Counted from the stretch's first letter, positions 1-10,370 are shown. The stretch is DNA of 64,000 bases from Valencia hispanica (GCA_963556495.2 OY747713.1:43709961-43773960); one strand, 5' to 3'. Translations and numbers: made by a program. The notes: a model not told the origin generated them from the sequence alone.

Positions 1-895
1 GAGGTCACTGTCTCACTGATTTGATCAGTGCCTTTAAGGACCCAAACATAATTGCATCTGAGGTCAACATCAAAATGTTGTTACCAAATGGAGAGTATGA
101 ACAGGGCGAAGGAAGTGGTGTTTTGCGAGACTGCCTGACAGAATTTTGGATGGATTTCTATGACAGCTGCACACTGGGACTTGAGGTGAAAGTCCCATTC
201 ATCCGGCATGACTTTCAGTGTGAAGAATGGCAGGCTGTAGCTAGAGTGTTTGTAGTAGGTTGGAAACAAGCTGGTTACTTCCCAGTGAAGCTTGTAATCC
301 CCTTTCTGGAGGAGATATTGCATGGCTTGACAACCAGTAGTTTAAAGGATTCCTTTTTGCTGTATGTGTCACAAGAAGAGATCTGTTCTCCTGAAGGCTT
401 TGGAGGACTTTAATTCAGTGGACACAGATGAATTGTTGGAAGTACTTGATGCACATAAATGCAAGCAAGTCCCTACCAAGGACACTCTGCTCCCTGTTTT
501 GGCACAGATTGGACACAAAGTAGTTGTCCAGGCCCCAATGTTTGTAATCAAGTGCTGGCGTCCGGTTGTGAGTTCTGTAGCTGGTTTACTACCACCAGAA
601 GGACTGCATAATTTCATTGCATTAAAAAAAACTGCAAAAACAGTGAAGGAGCTTCTAATCTTTCCAGAGGGTATGACAGCTCCCCAGTCAACAGTTTCTC
701 GTTACCTGAAAAGGTACATTGGGGAAATTGATTTCAATTATCTTCAGCTTTTCCTGCGGTTCTGTACAGGATCCAATCTTTTGGATAAGGCCATACTAAT
801 CGAGTTTATAGAAACTACAGATTTCCTCGGCAGACCACAATCCCACACATGTGGATGTGTACTAAAGCTGCCCATTGGTTACCACAGCTATCCAG
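1..895 (+). pseudogene. HECT-like E3 ubiquitin ligase domain (transposon-associated), partial and frameshifted
   Basis: The reading frame is open at the window edge, so the 5' end lies outside. The translation resembles the C-terminal HECT-like region of fish proteins annotated as G2/M phase-specific E3 ubiquitin ligase-like. The C-lobe signature is visible: S-H-T-C-G-C-V-L-K-L-P, whose Cys (codon 850-852) aligns with the thioester-forming Cys of HECT ligases. Near 380 the frame shifts; the protein goes from a Y-V-S-Q-E-E segment to R-S-V-L-L-K in another frame, consistent with a 2-nt deletion. The last residues of the family are missing because the sequence runs into the GATG tail of a Rex3 LINE at about 896. 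The gene points toward a spliced integrase gene on the other strand, so it is probably a passenger or accessory gene of a DNA transposon and not a host gene. As it stands it cannot make a full protein. Confidence 0.72.
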
Positions 896-2068
896 ATTCC
901 ATCCATCCATCCATTTTCTTCCGCTTATCCGGGGTCGGGTCGCGGGGGCAGCAGCCTAAGCAAAGAGACTTCCCTCTCCCCAGCCACTTGTTCCAGCTCC
1001 TCGGGAGGAATCCCAAGGCGCTCCCAGGCCAGCCGAGAAACATAGTCCCTCCAGCGTGTCCTGGGCCTTCCCCTGGGCCTCCTCCCAGTGAGACGTGCCT
1101 GAAACACCTCACCAGGGAGGCGTCCAGGAGGCATCCTGACCAGATGCCCGAGCCACCTCAACTGACTCCTCTCGATGTGGAGAAGCAGCGGCTCTACTCT
1201 GAGCCCCCTCCGGATGACTGAGCTTCTCACCCTATCTCTAAGGGAGAGCCCAGACACTCTGCAGAGGAAACTCATTTCAGCCGCTTGTATCCGTGATCTC
1301 GTTCTTTCGGTCACCACCCAGAGTTCGTGACCATAGATGAGGGTAGGAACGTAGCTCGACCGGTAAATCGAGAGCTTCGCCTTTTGGCTCAGCTCTCTCT
1401 TCACCACGACAGACCGGTAGAGCTCTTGCAAAACTGCAGATGCCCCACCAATCAGTCTATCGATCTCCCGCTCCATTTTTCCCTCATTCGTGAACAAGAC
1501 CCCCAGATACTTAAACTCCTCCACTTGGGGAAGGACCCCATCCCCGACCTGGAGAAGGCACCCCACCCTTTTCCGGCTCAAGACCATGGCCTCGGATTTG
1601 GAGGTGCTGATTCTCATCCCAGCCGCTTCACACTCGGCTGCGAACCACTCCAGCGAAAGCTGTAGATCACGTTCCGATGAAGCCAATAGGACCACGTCAT
1701 CTGCAAAAAGCAGAGACCCGATCCTGAGGCCACCGAAACGGATCCCCTCAACGCCTTGGCTGCGCCTAGAGATCCTGTCCATAAAAGTTAGGAACAGGAT
1801 CGGTGACAAAGGGCAACCTTGGCGGAGTCCAACTCTCACTGGAAACAAGCCCGACTTACTGCCGGCAATGCGAACCAAACTCTGGCACCGGTCGTACAGG
1901 GACCTAACAGCCCGTATCAAGGGGCCCGCTACCCCATACTCCCGGAGCACCCCCCACAGGGCCCCCCGAGGGACACGGTCGAACGCCTTCTCCAAGTCCA
2001 CAAAACACATGTAGACCGGTTGGGCGAACTCCCACACACCCTCCAGGACCCTGCTGAGGGTGTAGAGC
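896..2068 (-). mobile_element. Rex3/RTE-type LINE, 5'-truncated insertion
   Basis: This is a 5'-truncated non-LTR retrotransposon on the minus strand. Its 3' end, at low coordinates, carries a short run of GATG repeats (CATC on the plus strand, about 896-915), as in the fish Rex3 family. The body encodes the distal half of a reverse transcriptase. The insertion sits exactly where the HECT-like gene (+) and the integrase gene (-) both stop. I see no clear target-site duplication, so the insertion may have come with a small deletion. The reading frame is uninterrupted from the truncation to the stop, which suggests a relatively recent insertion. Confidence 0.8.
925..2067 (-). CDS. Rex3-like reverse transcriptase, C-terminal part (5'-truncated)
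   Basis: This open frame of about 380 codons belongs to a LINE of the RTE clade. It begins inside the RT domain (L-Y-T-L-S-R-V-L-E-G, then C-F-V-D-L-E-K-A-F-D-R-V). It contains the R-Q-G-C-P-L-S-P motif, the catalytic F-A-D-D-V-V-L-L box and the E-E-F-K-Y-L-G block. It finishes with the typical Rex3 C-terminus rich in R-P-R-G-R-P-R-T-R-W and ending L-L-P-P-R-P-D-P-G. No stop or frameshift interrupts the remaining part. The endonuclease and the N-terminal RT motifs are absent because reverse transcription ended early, so the protein is not functional on its own. Close to the end, about two residues usually present (W-A before S-L-L-R) are missing. Confidence 0.82.
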   Translation of the reverse strand, partial: LYTLSRVLEGVWEFAQPVYMCFVDLEKAFDRVPRGALWGVLREYGVAGPLIRAVRSLYDRCQSLVRIAGSKSGLFPVRVGLRQGCPLSPILFLTFMDRISRRSQGVEGIRFGGLRIGSLLFADDVVLLASSERDLQLSLEWFAAECEAAGMRISTSKSEAMVLSRKRVGCLLQVGDGVLPQVEEFKYLGVLFTNEGKMEREIDRLIGGASAVLQELYRSVVVKRELSQKAKLSIYRSSYVPTLIYGHELWVVTERTRSRIQAAEMSFLCRVSGLSLRDRVRSSVIRRGLRVEPLLLHIERSQLRWLGHLVRMPPGRLPGEVFQARLTGRRPRGRPRTRWRDYVSRLAWERLGIPPEELEQVAGEREVSLLRLLPPRPDPG

Positions 2069-2302
2069 CTCCATTATCATTGTGCACAAATCAAACACTT
2101 GCACCTCACATGGTACTGAACTGACAAAAGTGCAGCTGTTTTTACACAAGGTAAAATCTTCAGTCAGTGGAACAAGACAGTCTTCTGCACCCCAAAGGTG
2201 AGGGGCCATGTTCATGACATCAGGTATCCCACTGGGCACGTTGGTATTCTTGGAGGGCCTTATACGGTGAGCATTCCAAACACAAAAACCATTTAATACC
2301 TC
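2069..2302 (-). pseudogene. Integrase-type transposase, exon 2 (C-terminal), cut by the Rex3 insertion
   Basis: Read on the minus strand, the sequence continues in frame after a splice acceptor (TTCTTGATTCTTCAACAG, ending at 2303). It gives E-V-L-N-G-F-C-V-W-N-A-H-R-I-R-P-S-K-N, then an N-V-P-S-G-I-P-D segment, then H-L-W-G-A-E-D-C-L. This matches the C-terminal part of a fish and invertebrate family of integrase-core proteins, in which a W-N-x-H-R-I-R-P motif follows the DDE domain. The frame is lost at about 2068, where the Rex3 copy begins, so the last residues are missing. Exon 1 is at 4753-5575. Confidence 0.68.
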
Positions 2303-2795
2303 CTGTTGAAGAATCAAGAATAATTAGGTCACAGCTGGCAAACAGTGGATTTTTTAAATCATTATTTAGGGCCTAAAATAAGTGTGGTAGGTCCCTAAAA
2401 GAAATCAAAAGCAGCAACATTTGAATGCAGTTTTAATGAAAACCAAAGGTGAAGGGAGCCATTGCTAAATTTAAAAAAAAGAACCATACTAGCCACGGAG
2501 TGAGCTTTAGGATCTGGACTCGTACCCTAAACTAAAGAAATAATAAAAAAGAAGAATTACCTAAAAGAACCATAACTTAAAACAGAACTACCGGTGACTC
2601 CCAAGTCTAATGGAAAGAAATTATTCTTCAAAAATAGCTTGTGTTAAGCAAATAAAATTAGCTTAAATTAAACTGTGATGTGTCTTCTTTCTGCAACAGC
2701 GGCTGCAACACATTAAATAAACAATTTCACAATGGCTTACATCCCTAAGATTACATATATGTGGTTTAGAGTTGAAGGTGTCTAGGTTTCTTGTC

Positions 2796-4736
2796 GTGAT
2801 CATCACTGTTGGAAACGTTACTTTAAAAAAGTAATTAGTTATGTTAGTCACTACTGGTCCCAAAAAGTAAATGAGTTAGCAGCTGAATTACTCTGTAATA
2901 AAAGTAACTAGTTACTAGAGGAAGTAACTGTTTGCATTACTGTAAAAAAACAGCTGCTATGTATTAATTTTTTTTAAAATTCAGTTTAATTAATATTCAA
3001 TCTGAACAAGCTGAAACAACAATCCACATCATGCACAGCATGTGCTTCTCCTGCATCAGTAGTTAAGATGCATCTATCTGTCTCCGGTACATGACTGCTA
3101 CTAGGCCTCTGAAACTCTCCATGGTGCTAGATGAGCTCGCGGTTAGTGAAATGCATTTGAGTAGGTGTCCAGATCTGGGATGATGCTCAGGTGCTCTCAT
3201 AGGAATCTTTTTTGATCGATTTAGTTCCCTGGACTCTGAGAGCAAAGTTGAAAATGCCCATGCGTCTGCAAGTGGTTAGAGGTGTGAATACGAATCTGTC
3301 AAAATGACTGACGGTCTTCAGATGTTTTGTTCACAGTTTTTTTTAAAATTTGTCAAAGACAAAAAATAATGCAATCCCTGATTAAATGTAAATTATAGGA
3401 CAATTAATTATTTCCCTTTTCTTTCTCTAGGATGTTGAACAGCTGACATTTATTTGATGTGGAGATTGCTGGGCAGAAACAAAGTATTGTCAGTTCACAG
3501 CTTCAACTGTGTTCTCCCTTTTGGGAGTCTTAAACAAAAGACCATATAGTCCAATCCATGCATAACTTAGTGCCCCACTTGGCCCTTATGAAATTGTCAC
3601 ATGGGGTTGAACATGTTCTTCACATGGGATCACATGTTATTCCATGTGGTACACGGTAAACCACATGTGTAGCACACATGGACTTCCACTGTATGATTTT
3701 ACATGGGTTTCACATATTTCTCACATGTAGGTGTCTTGGGGAAAATAACATCTTTCAAATGTGGTTTACATGTTATTCCATGGGCTTCACATGTGAATGT
3801 CCATGGGTTTCACAGTTTACCGTGAAAATGTTCCAAATTCACATGGGAAATCAGTGGCAAAACACAGGTGGTCACATGTTCTTCACACATCTCACGTTTT
3901 TTTTACATGTTTTCACATGTGAAATTCACATAGGTCAAAGATTTTTCAGATGTGATTATATGTGATCTTGCCCATGTGAAACCATGTGTTTTTCCATAAC
4001 CATGTGTTTTTCCGCCTGGACACGCCAGTGTACAGGGGTGGTGTTAACTGAATATTTTAAGTTCTTGGCCGCTTTTTTAAAATGGTGACGGAAAAATCTG
4101 AAGGTCGTCTGTCATTTTGATAGGTTAGTATTCACACCCCTCACCACTTGGTGCAGATCCGCAAAGACTTTCATCTTTACGCACAGAGTACAGGTAACTA
4201 AATTTATTTAAAAAAAGATTCCCATGGGAGCTTCTAACATCATCTCAGACCTGGACCGGGACATGACAGAGCGCTGAAGAGTCACTGAGACGTAAACATC
4301 TGTGACTACACCGGACAGACTGACAGTGGCAGATTGAACGCTGCAGAATAACTACTGATGCAGAATGAGGGCATGGGGGATTTCCTCTGATCAGAAAAGC
4401 CATCCTTCAGAGAGTCTTGCTGACTTCTGATCACTTCAATTGGTTTAAAAACTGATTAAAAAACTTAAAAACTGATTTAAAAACTTTGGCTTACGTGGCG
4501 CTTTGGCTGACGTGGCGCTTCAGCCTCCGTTACGCACACGTGGAATGTAGTTGACCTTCCACGGCGCAGTTTAGGCTAGTCTATCAATTCATAGTAAGGC
4601 ACTGCATTAACGTTCAGTAACAGTACGGTAACGGCGTTGTAATGATGGAAAACAGCAATTAGATTACCCCTTTATCGATAAAATAACAGCATAACGCCGT
4701 TATTTAAACAGAGCTATTACCAACGCTGGTGATCAT
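2796..4736. mobile_element. hAT-type non-autonomous element with long inverted arms
   Basis: The element spans 2804-4728 and is flanked by perfect 8-bp duplications GTGATCAT (2796-2803 and 4729-4736), the hAT length. Its ends are CACTGTTGG and the complement of CAGCGTTGG, close to the CAGTGTTGGG ends of fish hAT elements. Further in lie long, diverged inverted arms: about 3050-3345 pairs with about 4060-4365, including the shared stretch AGGTGTGAATAC. The centre holds a CACATG-rich repeat. I see no transposase, so it would need one supplied in trans. It lies in the intron of the integrase gene. Confidence 0.78.
3590..4015. repeat. CACATG-rich degenerate minisatellite inside the hAT element
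   Basis: Dozens of copies of CACATG or CATGTG with short, variable spacers (for example TTCACATGTG and CCATGGGTTTCACA) fill about 425 bp. The motif is palindromic, so it reads the same on both strands. It is confined to the space between the inverted arms of the hAT element. No coding sequence is recognised. Confidence 0.75.
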
Positions 4737-4752
4737 AATAAAATATGTTTAC

Positions 4753-5575
4753 CTGAATCATTGGCAGGAAACAGAACTGTGACAGAGCTTTGTCAATGAA
4801 ATCCCCAGCGAAAAATCCCTCGTCCTTCAGCTCTGCTAGAAGCGCGATCCATGGCTCGACTCCTTTTCTCATCACTCCCCACCAGCTCTCAATTCTCTGG
4901 TTTGCTGTACTTGCTCCTGTGATGTAGCTTCGGTCCCCTGCTCTGTCATCCACGTCATTTCTCCGTAAATAACGCTGAAGGTCTCTGACCACCACGTTCT
5001 CAGGGCCCATGTCGGTTCTTACGAACCTGGGGAAACCCCCTCGGTGCTCCACTGCTTCCACAAAGTATCCCCCGAACACCTTTGGGTCGCTGTTAGTGTA
5101 GACGGCCCGCAGCCAAATGATGTTGCTTGAGAACCCGTCGATGAATCTATTAATGCATATCCCATATGGCTTCAGTTTGTCATATGACTCTATGTGCCAC
5201 ACAAAGTTAGGCCCCCGCGCAAAATATTGCCTCCTTCTGAGACACCTGGTCTGGCGAAATTGGGAACAGATTGGGTCCAGTAAAGATAGGAGGATCCTGA
5301 CGTCTTCTTTTCTGATACAAATCCTGTGTTATTTACACTTTGTAAAATATCTACTGGTAGCCGTGATCCTTTCCAGGCCCTTGGAGTTGGTCAACAATGA
5401 AATCTATCCCGGCGTTCAAGTCGTACCTTCGCCTGTAAAGCAACCTGGCTCTCAATATCCTGTTTAAATGTCTCTCCGTAATGACAGTTCCTAGCAATGC
5501 CAGGCGTTTCAAAATGCATTTGTAGTTCATTCCCAGTCTAAAACAAAACTCAATCATACTGTTTCTTTCCATCAA
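4753..5575 (-). pseudogene. Integrase-type (DDE) transposase, exon 1, with a nonsense codon and frameshift
   Basis: This is the main exon of an integrase-like transposase of the family with W-H-x-D-x-Y-D-K-L-K-P-x-G. From 5575 downward it shows an N-terminal helical region ending G-P-G-K-D-H-G-Y-Q, then an in-frame TAG (family members have Trp-like residues there) and a frame change before about 5290. Next comes R-C-L-R-R-R-Q-Y-F-A-R-G-P-N-F-V-W-H and the catalytic core. Core landmarks are W-H-I-E-S-Y-D-K-L-K-P-Y-G (the usual first Asp reads Glu), R-T-D-M-G-P-E-N with the second Asp, and N-Q-R-I-E-S-W-W with the Glu. The exon ends F-C-F-L-P-M-I-Q at a good splice donor. The first catalytic change, the stop and the frameshift indicate a dead copy. 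Repbase-style superfamily placement (IS3EU- or Ginger-like) is uncertain. Confidence 0.75.
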
Positions 5576-5599
5576 GTGGGTTTATTCTAATGCCTCTAC

Positions 5600-6245
5600 C
5601 TTATTTAATGTGCACACATTACTTGGCCACGAATTAGTAGGCTATTTCGTGTGCACCTTATACCCATTTCGTGCCCATGAAATACTAATTTGTGGCTGTT
5701 GGAAAGGTGTTTTCACTCTAATTTAAAGCCTCTCTTAAAGGAACAGACACATTTAATTTATGACCCTGGGCTCTCTCTGAGCTCCCATTTCACCTTCCCG
5801 CATGCTCGTTCATTTCTGTAAAAAGGAGCAATAAGAACAACAAACAACAATTATATATTTTAACAGCGAGACATCGTTCACTGGACTCAGTTCTAGTTAC
5901 TGAGTACAGCTTTATGTCAGCTCAAAGTTTTTATTGAAAGTTGAGTTTCCATGAAACTCCTCCCATAGAATGGTCACAGCTTCTTCACACAAGGCACTCA
6001 TGATGTACCACATTCCTCTTGATTGTTCAGTTTCTAAATGTTTCCACATACACTACAGAATTAAACCCTCATACAACATTAACAGAATTTCTATCTCGTC
6101 ATGGCCATGAATTAGTATTTCGTGCACACGTTATACCTATTTTGTGCCCATGAAATACTAATTCGTGGGCATGAATTATTATTTCATGGCTACCAATTAG
6201 TATTTTGTGCACACGTTATACCTAATTTGTTGCCACAATGTATTT
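5600..6245. repeat. Palindromic AATTAGTATTTCGTG minisatellite, split by a solo LTR
   Basis: Related units carrying TTAGTATTTCGTGCACACG, TTATACC and GCCCATGAAATACTAATT occur at 5620-5696 and again at 6106-6240, about three copies in all. Units contain inverted half-sites (AATTAGTATTTC and GAAATACTAATT). The solo LTR at 5697-6101 entered this repeat and duplicated 4 bp of it. The repeat sits upstream of the integrase start, so it could mark the outer part of that transposon; this is inference. Confidence 0.65.
5697..6101 (-). mobile_element. Solo LTR of the tRNA-Trp-primed endogenous retrovirus family
   Basis: This 405-bp sequence is the reverse complement of the LTRs at 55228-55652 and 62415-62839. 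It begins (minus strand) TGACGAGATAG and ends CCAACA. The 4-bp target duplication TGGC is present on both sides (5693-5696 and 6102-6105). A 4-bp duplication fits gammaretrovirus-like integration. With no internal sequence between two LTRs, it is a solo LTR left by recombination. Confidence 0.85.
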
Positions 6246-7882
6246 ATTTTTGGACCATGTCATCATACGGGCTCCGTAGATTTGAGTACTGCAGTCCATG
6301 TAGAAAAACAAAAAAGTCCACTGTCAACCACTTCCCTTTGTGAATTTCATGCAGGATTGCCAGTAATGGATCAGTACCAGAAGACTCATGATGATGAGCA
6401 AAGACGAGTCATACACAGTAAGTTGATAAGTAGATAAATACATTTAACTGAAATATCAAGTAGTTGGAAATTGAAAAAAAGTAGCTTGAGATATTTTTTG
6501 GGGCTGGCTATTTCTTTTTTCTAATTTACTGCTAGCATTGTTAGCTCAACGTTAGCCTCTAGCCCAGTCAGTGTCGAATTGCAAATGCTGGCGCAGTGTT
6601 TGTGTTGAAGACTTGACAACCTTGTGAGCTCACATGTGATTGACTCTGAAACCAGGAAGTATAGAGACGGGACAGATCGTAAACAATGACCACATTGTTC
6701 TGCAGCCTTTTAAAAATGATATTAATTTATTTTATTGAATAATGTGGAAGACAATCATGTTGGCTCGAAGTATAAAATAAGATGTACTGATGCTGAACTT
6801 CAGCAGACCGGAAAAGGGCACTATCGCGACAGATGATCTGATCTTGTGTGTTTAGTTGTATAGCAGTGAGATATGTATGGCTAGCAGAGCTCTATTGCAA
6901 ACAAGCACTAAAATGGAAAAGTATCTTATATGTCCACCAAAAGGACTGGGAATACCGATGGAGATGGATGAGCCAACTACCTCCAACCCACACCAAGGAT
7001 TGTAGCAGCAGAGAGGATCAGCAGGTCCACCCTCAGGACAACAAGGTGGAACGGGATGGGTACCGTGAAGGGCAGGTGCATACGCTGTCTGATCAGCCGC
7101 ACCAGGAGCAGCTTTTTTTCGTCTCAGGCTGCAGTGGACCCAATCACCACTTCATCTGATATCCAGACACCACTTGAAGGACCACGTCACTCTGTGCTAA
7201 CAAAATACTGGGCTAAAAAGAGTGGAATACAAATGTGGTTCTTTGAACCGCTGTTGGTATGAGCAACATAGTTGGTTTATTGTACTCGGTCACCAAGGAC
7301 TGTGTGTTTTGCTTTGCATGCAGACATTTTTTTTCACGAAGGCTGCCAATTTCGTAAAGAGGATAGATTCAGCACATGGGTTAAAGGTGCAATATGTAAG
7401 AACTGTGTAGTGAAATTTCACACAACAGTCTAATATGTCAACCATGTTGGAAGGAAGGTTACATTGAAACAGGTTTCCTTCTCAGTCAGCTGGGTGGTGG
7501 CAAGTTTTATTATTTTATATAATAATTGTTACAACATTATTGTGGTTGCTAAGCAGTTGCTTGACAAAATATTGTTGCTTTAGCAACCCCAAGCTATCAC
7601 CTGGTGCTGCCACTGTTGAGGATACAGCCAATCAATGCTAAGGGAAAATAAATAGCACTCCTGGATTGGCTGCCTTGCAAACGCCAACCAATAGCAAGTC
7701 AAATAGCATTGCACACAGAGATTCCAGGTTACCAAACTGCATTTTAAAATATTTTAGATATACGCTAGGGAGAAATCTGTGAATAGGCAGATTTTATGGG
7801 AATAACTTGGAGTCACGTTCCACAGAAAAATCTGTGAATATTAAACCATAAATAGGCGGGGCTCAACTGTATTGGGAGCATA
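6246..7882. other. No recognised gene; AT-rich unique-looking DNA
   Basis: I see no protein family, RNA gene or clear transposon body here. A phrase near 7384 (AAAGGTGCAATATGTAAGAA after TTAA) resembles the terminus of a common fish TTAA-type MITE, but no matching second end is visible. Short open frames show no recognisable similarity. Confidence 0.5.
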
Positions 7883-8150
7883 TACAGTTAATCCGAGAAT
7901 TATTCATACCCCTGGCAGGTTTAGGGTTAAAGTATTTTCTTTTTAATTTCACTATGGCCATGGGTGTACCCAGTCAGATATGCACCATCCCCCAAACAAG
8001 CCCTTAAAGGATAATCAACCATGGATGTATACTGTCTTTTAATGTAAGCCTGTCTATGCCTGTTTCTATGTGAAATATACTTTTTGGTTGAATAAAGACA
8101 ATTACAAAGCTAAATCTGCCAGAAGTGTGAATAATTTTGGGCTTGACTAT
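7883..8150. mobile_element. Tc1-type MITE
   Basis: Inverted ends are visible: the left reads CAGTTAATCC ... AATTATTCATACCCCTGGCAG. The right, as reverse complement, reads AGTCAAGCCC ... AATTATTCACACTTCTGGCAG. TA dinucleotides flank both, as for Tc1/mariner. The element is about 265 bp and has no coding capacity, so it is a deletion derivative. Confidence 0.68.
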
Positions 8151-9832
8151 ATCTGCCTATCCTTCCATCCAATATCCACTCACCTAGCATCCCTCTAACC
8201 CACCTTTTCCTGACTTATCCACCCAATTAACTTTCCTGTCCACCTTGGGTAACCTTACCGCTTTGCTACCTTGGAGATCATCTTTTAATGTCTCTGTCTG
8301 CTTTTCTAATTTTGTTCAGACATCATAAGGGAGGCTGAAGAGGGTCCACAGTCATCTTGGGTTAAGTGTCTCCTGAGACAGATTCACTAGTGTCGGTCTC
8401 TGTCTTCCATGCCTTTAATCGCAATACGTCCCAAATTAGTTTCAGCAGAGGACCATCACATTCTTAAAAGTTGTCACTCTTGCACACTAGTTACAGTGTA
8501 ATTCCTAACTAAATTAGGGAGCTTAAATTGTTGTGCCATGGTCTTGCAAAAGATACGCTATGTAATTTTAGTGCATTGGTTTTCAGTAAAATCCTTACTT
8601 GAATATATTTGCAAAACGCTCTTTTCCATTTACATGAGAGCCAGAGCACGCTCAAAGGTCTAATCCTAGAATCAAATTTACTTAACCATATCAAAGTGTC
8701 CTTTCCAGCACACCAATTGCAAGGAATTATTGGTTTTGCACAAGTTGTCATGGAAACTCCTAACATGTTTTCCTTGCCCCTGTTGCTCTTCGTTTCAGTC
8801 CACAACAAAGCAAACTCAAAAGAAGTTTGAAATCAATAGCAGCAGCAGCCACAGCTGCTTTAGGCTTCCTGCTGCAGTGGTTTAAAATCACCAGCAGTGT
8901 CATCATGCTGTTTAAAAATGCACGGAATAATGGGAATGAAAGGAGTGCCAATCAGTGTAACTGGGAACAAGATGGGGTCAGGAAAAGAAAAATGAGAAGA
9001 AAAATGAGAGACATGGTATCAAATGCTTCTTTCTCTAGTCAGGGAGGGCAAGGACAAACTCTAATCAATTATTCTCCGAAATTAAATGCCAAGTATTTAT
9101 GTGTCACTCAGAAGGAAGAATCATCTGCATCTTGCTTCTACAGTGCCAACGCACTTAAAGGGTGTCTCCATTGGATCTAGTTTCATTTCATTTTCTCTAA
9201 CTTTATCAAGAGAGCACTTGCAATCTCAGGCAAAAGCACATAGCTGAATCCCATTGTGTTCAAGCTATCTACAATGCACACTTTAAACTCTTGATTGAAT
9301 CTTCAGGGACTCTCTGTGTTTTTCACAGCAGGTGCTCAATCACAAGTCTGATTGGTGATGTTAACCCCTATGACATTACGAGGATAGAGTGTACTGCTTT
9401 GATGTGTGGGTGGCCTAACCCTGCCTTCTGACAGAGTAAAGTTTCAAGAAGCTGCCCAGAGGACTTTAAAGAGGCAGGCTTGGAGCTCTCTGTAGCGCCG
9501 TGAAAGTCATTAATGGTTCCCACTCACTCTCTCTGACAACAGCATGCTACCACATATTTGTTTCTTTTGGTTCTTAGAGGAAATCCGTCTATGCATAACA
9601 GATTTGTGTGCAGCCATGGAGAATAGTTTTCATCCAAAGTAGCAAATGTAAAAAAAAAAGAATCAAATCACTCCTAATACCTACTTTGTCCATGTTAAGT
9701 GCTGTAGGTGGCTGAAGCCTATTTCAGATACCAGCAGGAAAGAAGTAGGGTAAATCTTGTACAGCAGGGCTCACCACCTTAAGGTCTAGTTTTTTTCTAG
9801 ATAAACATTGTCACACAAGCACATGGTGTCTT
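8151..9832. other. No recognised gene
   Basis: The stretch contains short open frames (for example near 8509-8808 and 8827-9180), but none shows a recognisable domain and those two overlap on opposite strands. I see no clear repeat structure. Confidence 0.5.
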
Positions 9833-10370
9833 AGGTTGCTTCTACACTAACACGGCTAAGGTTAAACAATTTATATTCCACCTAACCTTATACTTGTTCA
9901 CACACACACACACAAAGCATTGTTTACGATCCCCGCCTGCTGGCACAACCGACCTAGTAGGCATGCGTGGAGAAAAGGCAGACCCACATTTATGACGTTA
10001 CAGTCACTGTCTGGGATATGGTGTATTCGAAATTGCTGCAATTGCGCCGTGGCTTCTCTTAAGGTATTCTAGTGTGATTTTTACAAGCGCCTCTACATGT
10101 ACAAGAAGGAGCAACAAGGGCATGTCCATTAAAATGGCTGTGGCACGTGTTTTCTGACGTCACTTCCTTACCGAACTCAGTTCTTAAACGCCTAACGAAT
10201 CCACACCAATCCAAGAGCCGGACATTTAAGAAATAGACGCTCCCCTTACCCGTGTAAAAACATATCCGGGGAGGGGAACTTTAAACGATGGGCTAGTGAG
10301 GCCGAGACGGGTTATTGACTAAATATTTATTTGTTTAAGCACTTAAACGGCCTAATGTAGACAGGGCCTT
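9833..10370. mobile_element. hAT-like MITE with imperfect terminal inverted repeats
   Basis: The left end reads AGGTTGCTTCTACACTAACACGGCTAAG. The right end as reverse complement reads AAGGCCCTGTCTACATTAGGCCGTTTAAG. Both resemble the GGCCCTGTCTACAC termini of fish hAT-like elements. The body is non-coding and includes a short CA tract near 9900. The exact target duplication could not be settled. Confidence 0.6.

Larger units (their letters stand above)
2303..4752 (-). other. Intron of the integrase gene (phase 0), enlarged by a hAT insertion
   Basis: Minus-strand donor: exon 1 ends ...I-Q (ATT CAG) followed by GTAAAC at 4752-4747. Acceptor: a T-rich tract and CAACAG end at 2303, and exon 2 starts with GAG in the same phase. 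Joining the exons gives a continuous family-like protein. The intron is 2450 bp now. Removing the hAT element at 2804-4728 and one copy of its 8-bp target duplication leaves 517 bp. The splice is inferred from sequence only. Confidence 0.6.

Noticed and set aside
1..895. Host G2/M-phase E3 ligase gene
   Set aside because: It is frameshifted and lies next to a convergent integrase gene with transposon insertions; a transposon-linked copy fits better. A host origin of the family is not excluded.
925..2014. Plus-strand open frames across 1327-2014
   Set aside because: They are antisense shadows of the Rex3 reverse transcriptase frame on the minus strand.
3595..4015. CRISPR array
   Set aside because: The CACATG motifs have irregular spacing and no constant repeat of CRISPR size; the genome is eukaryotic.
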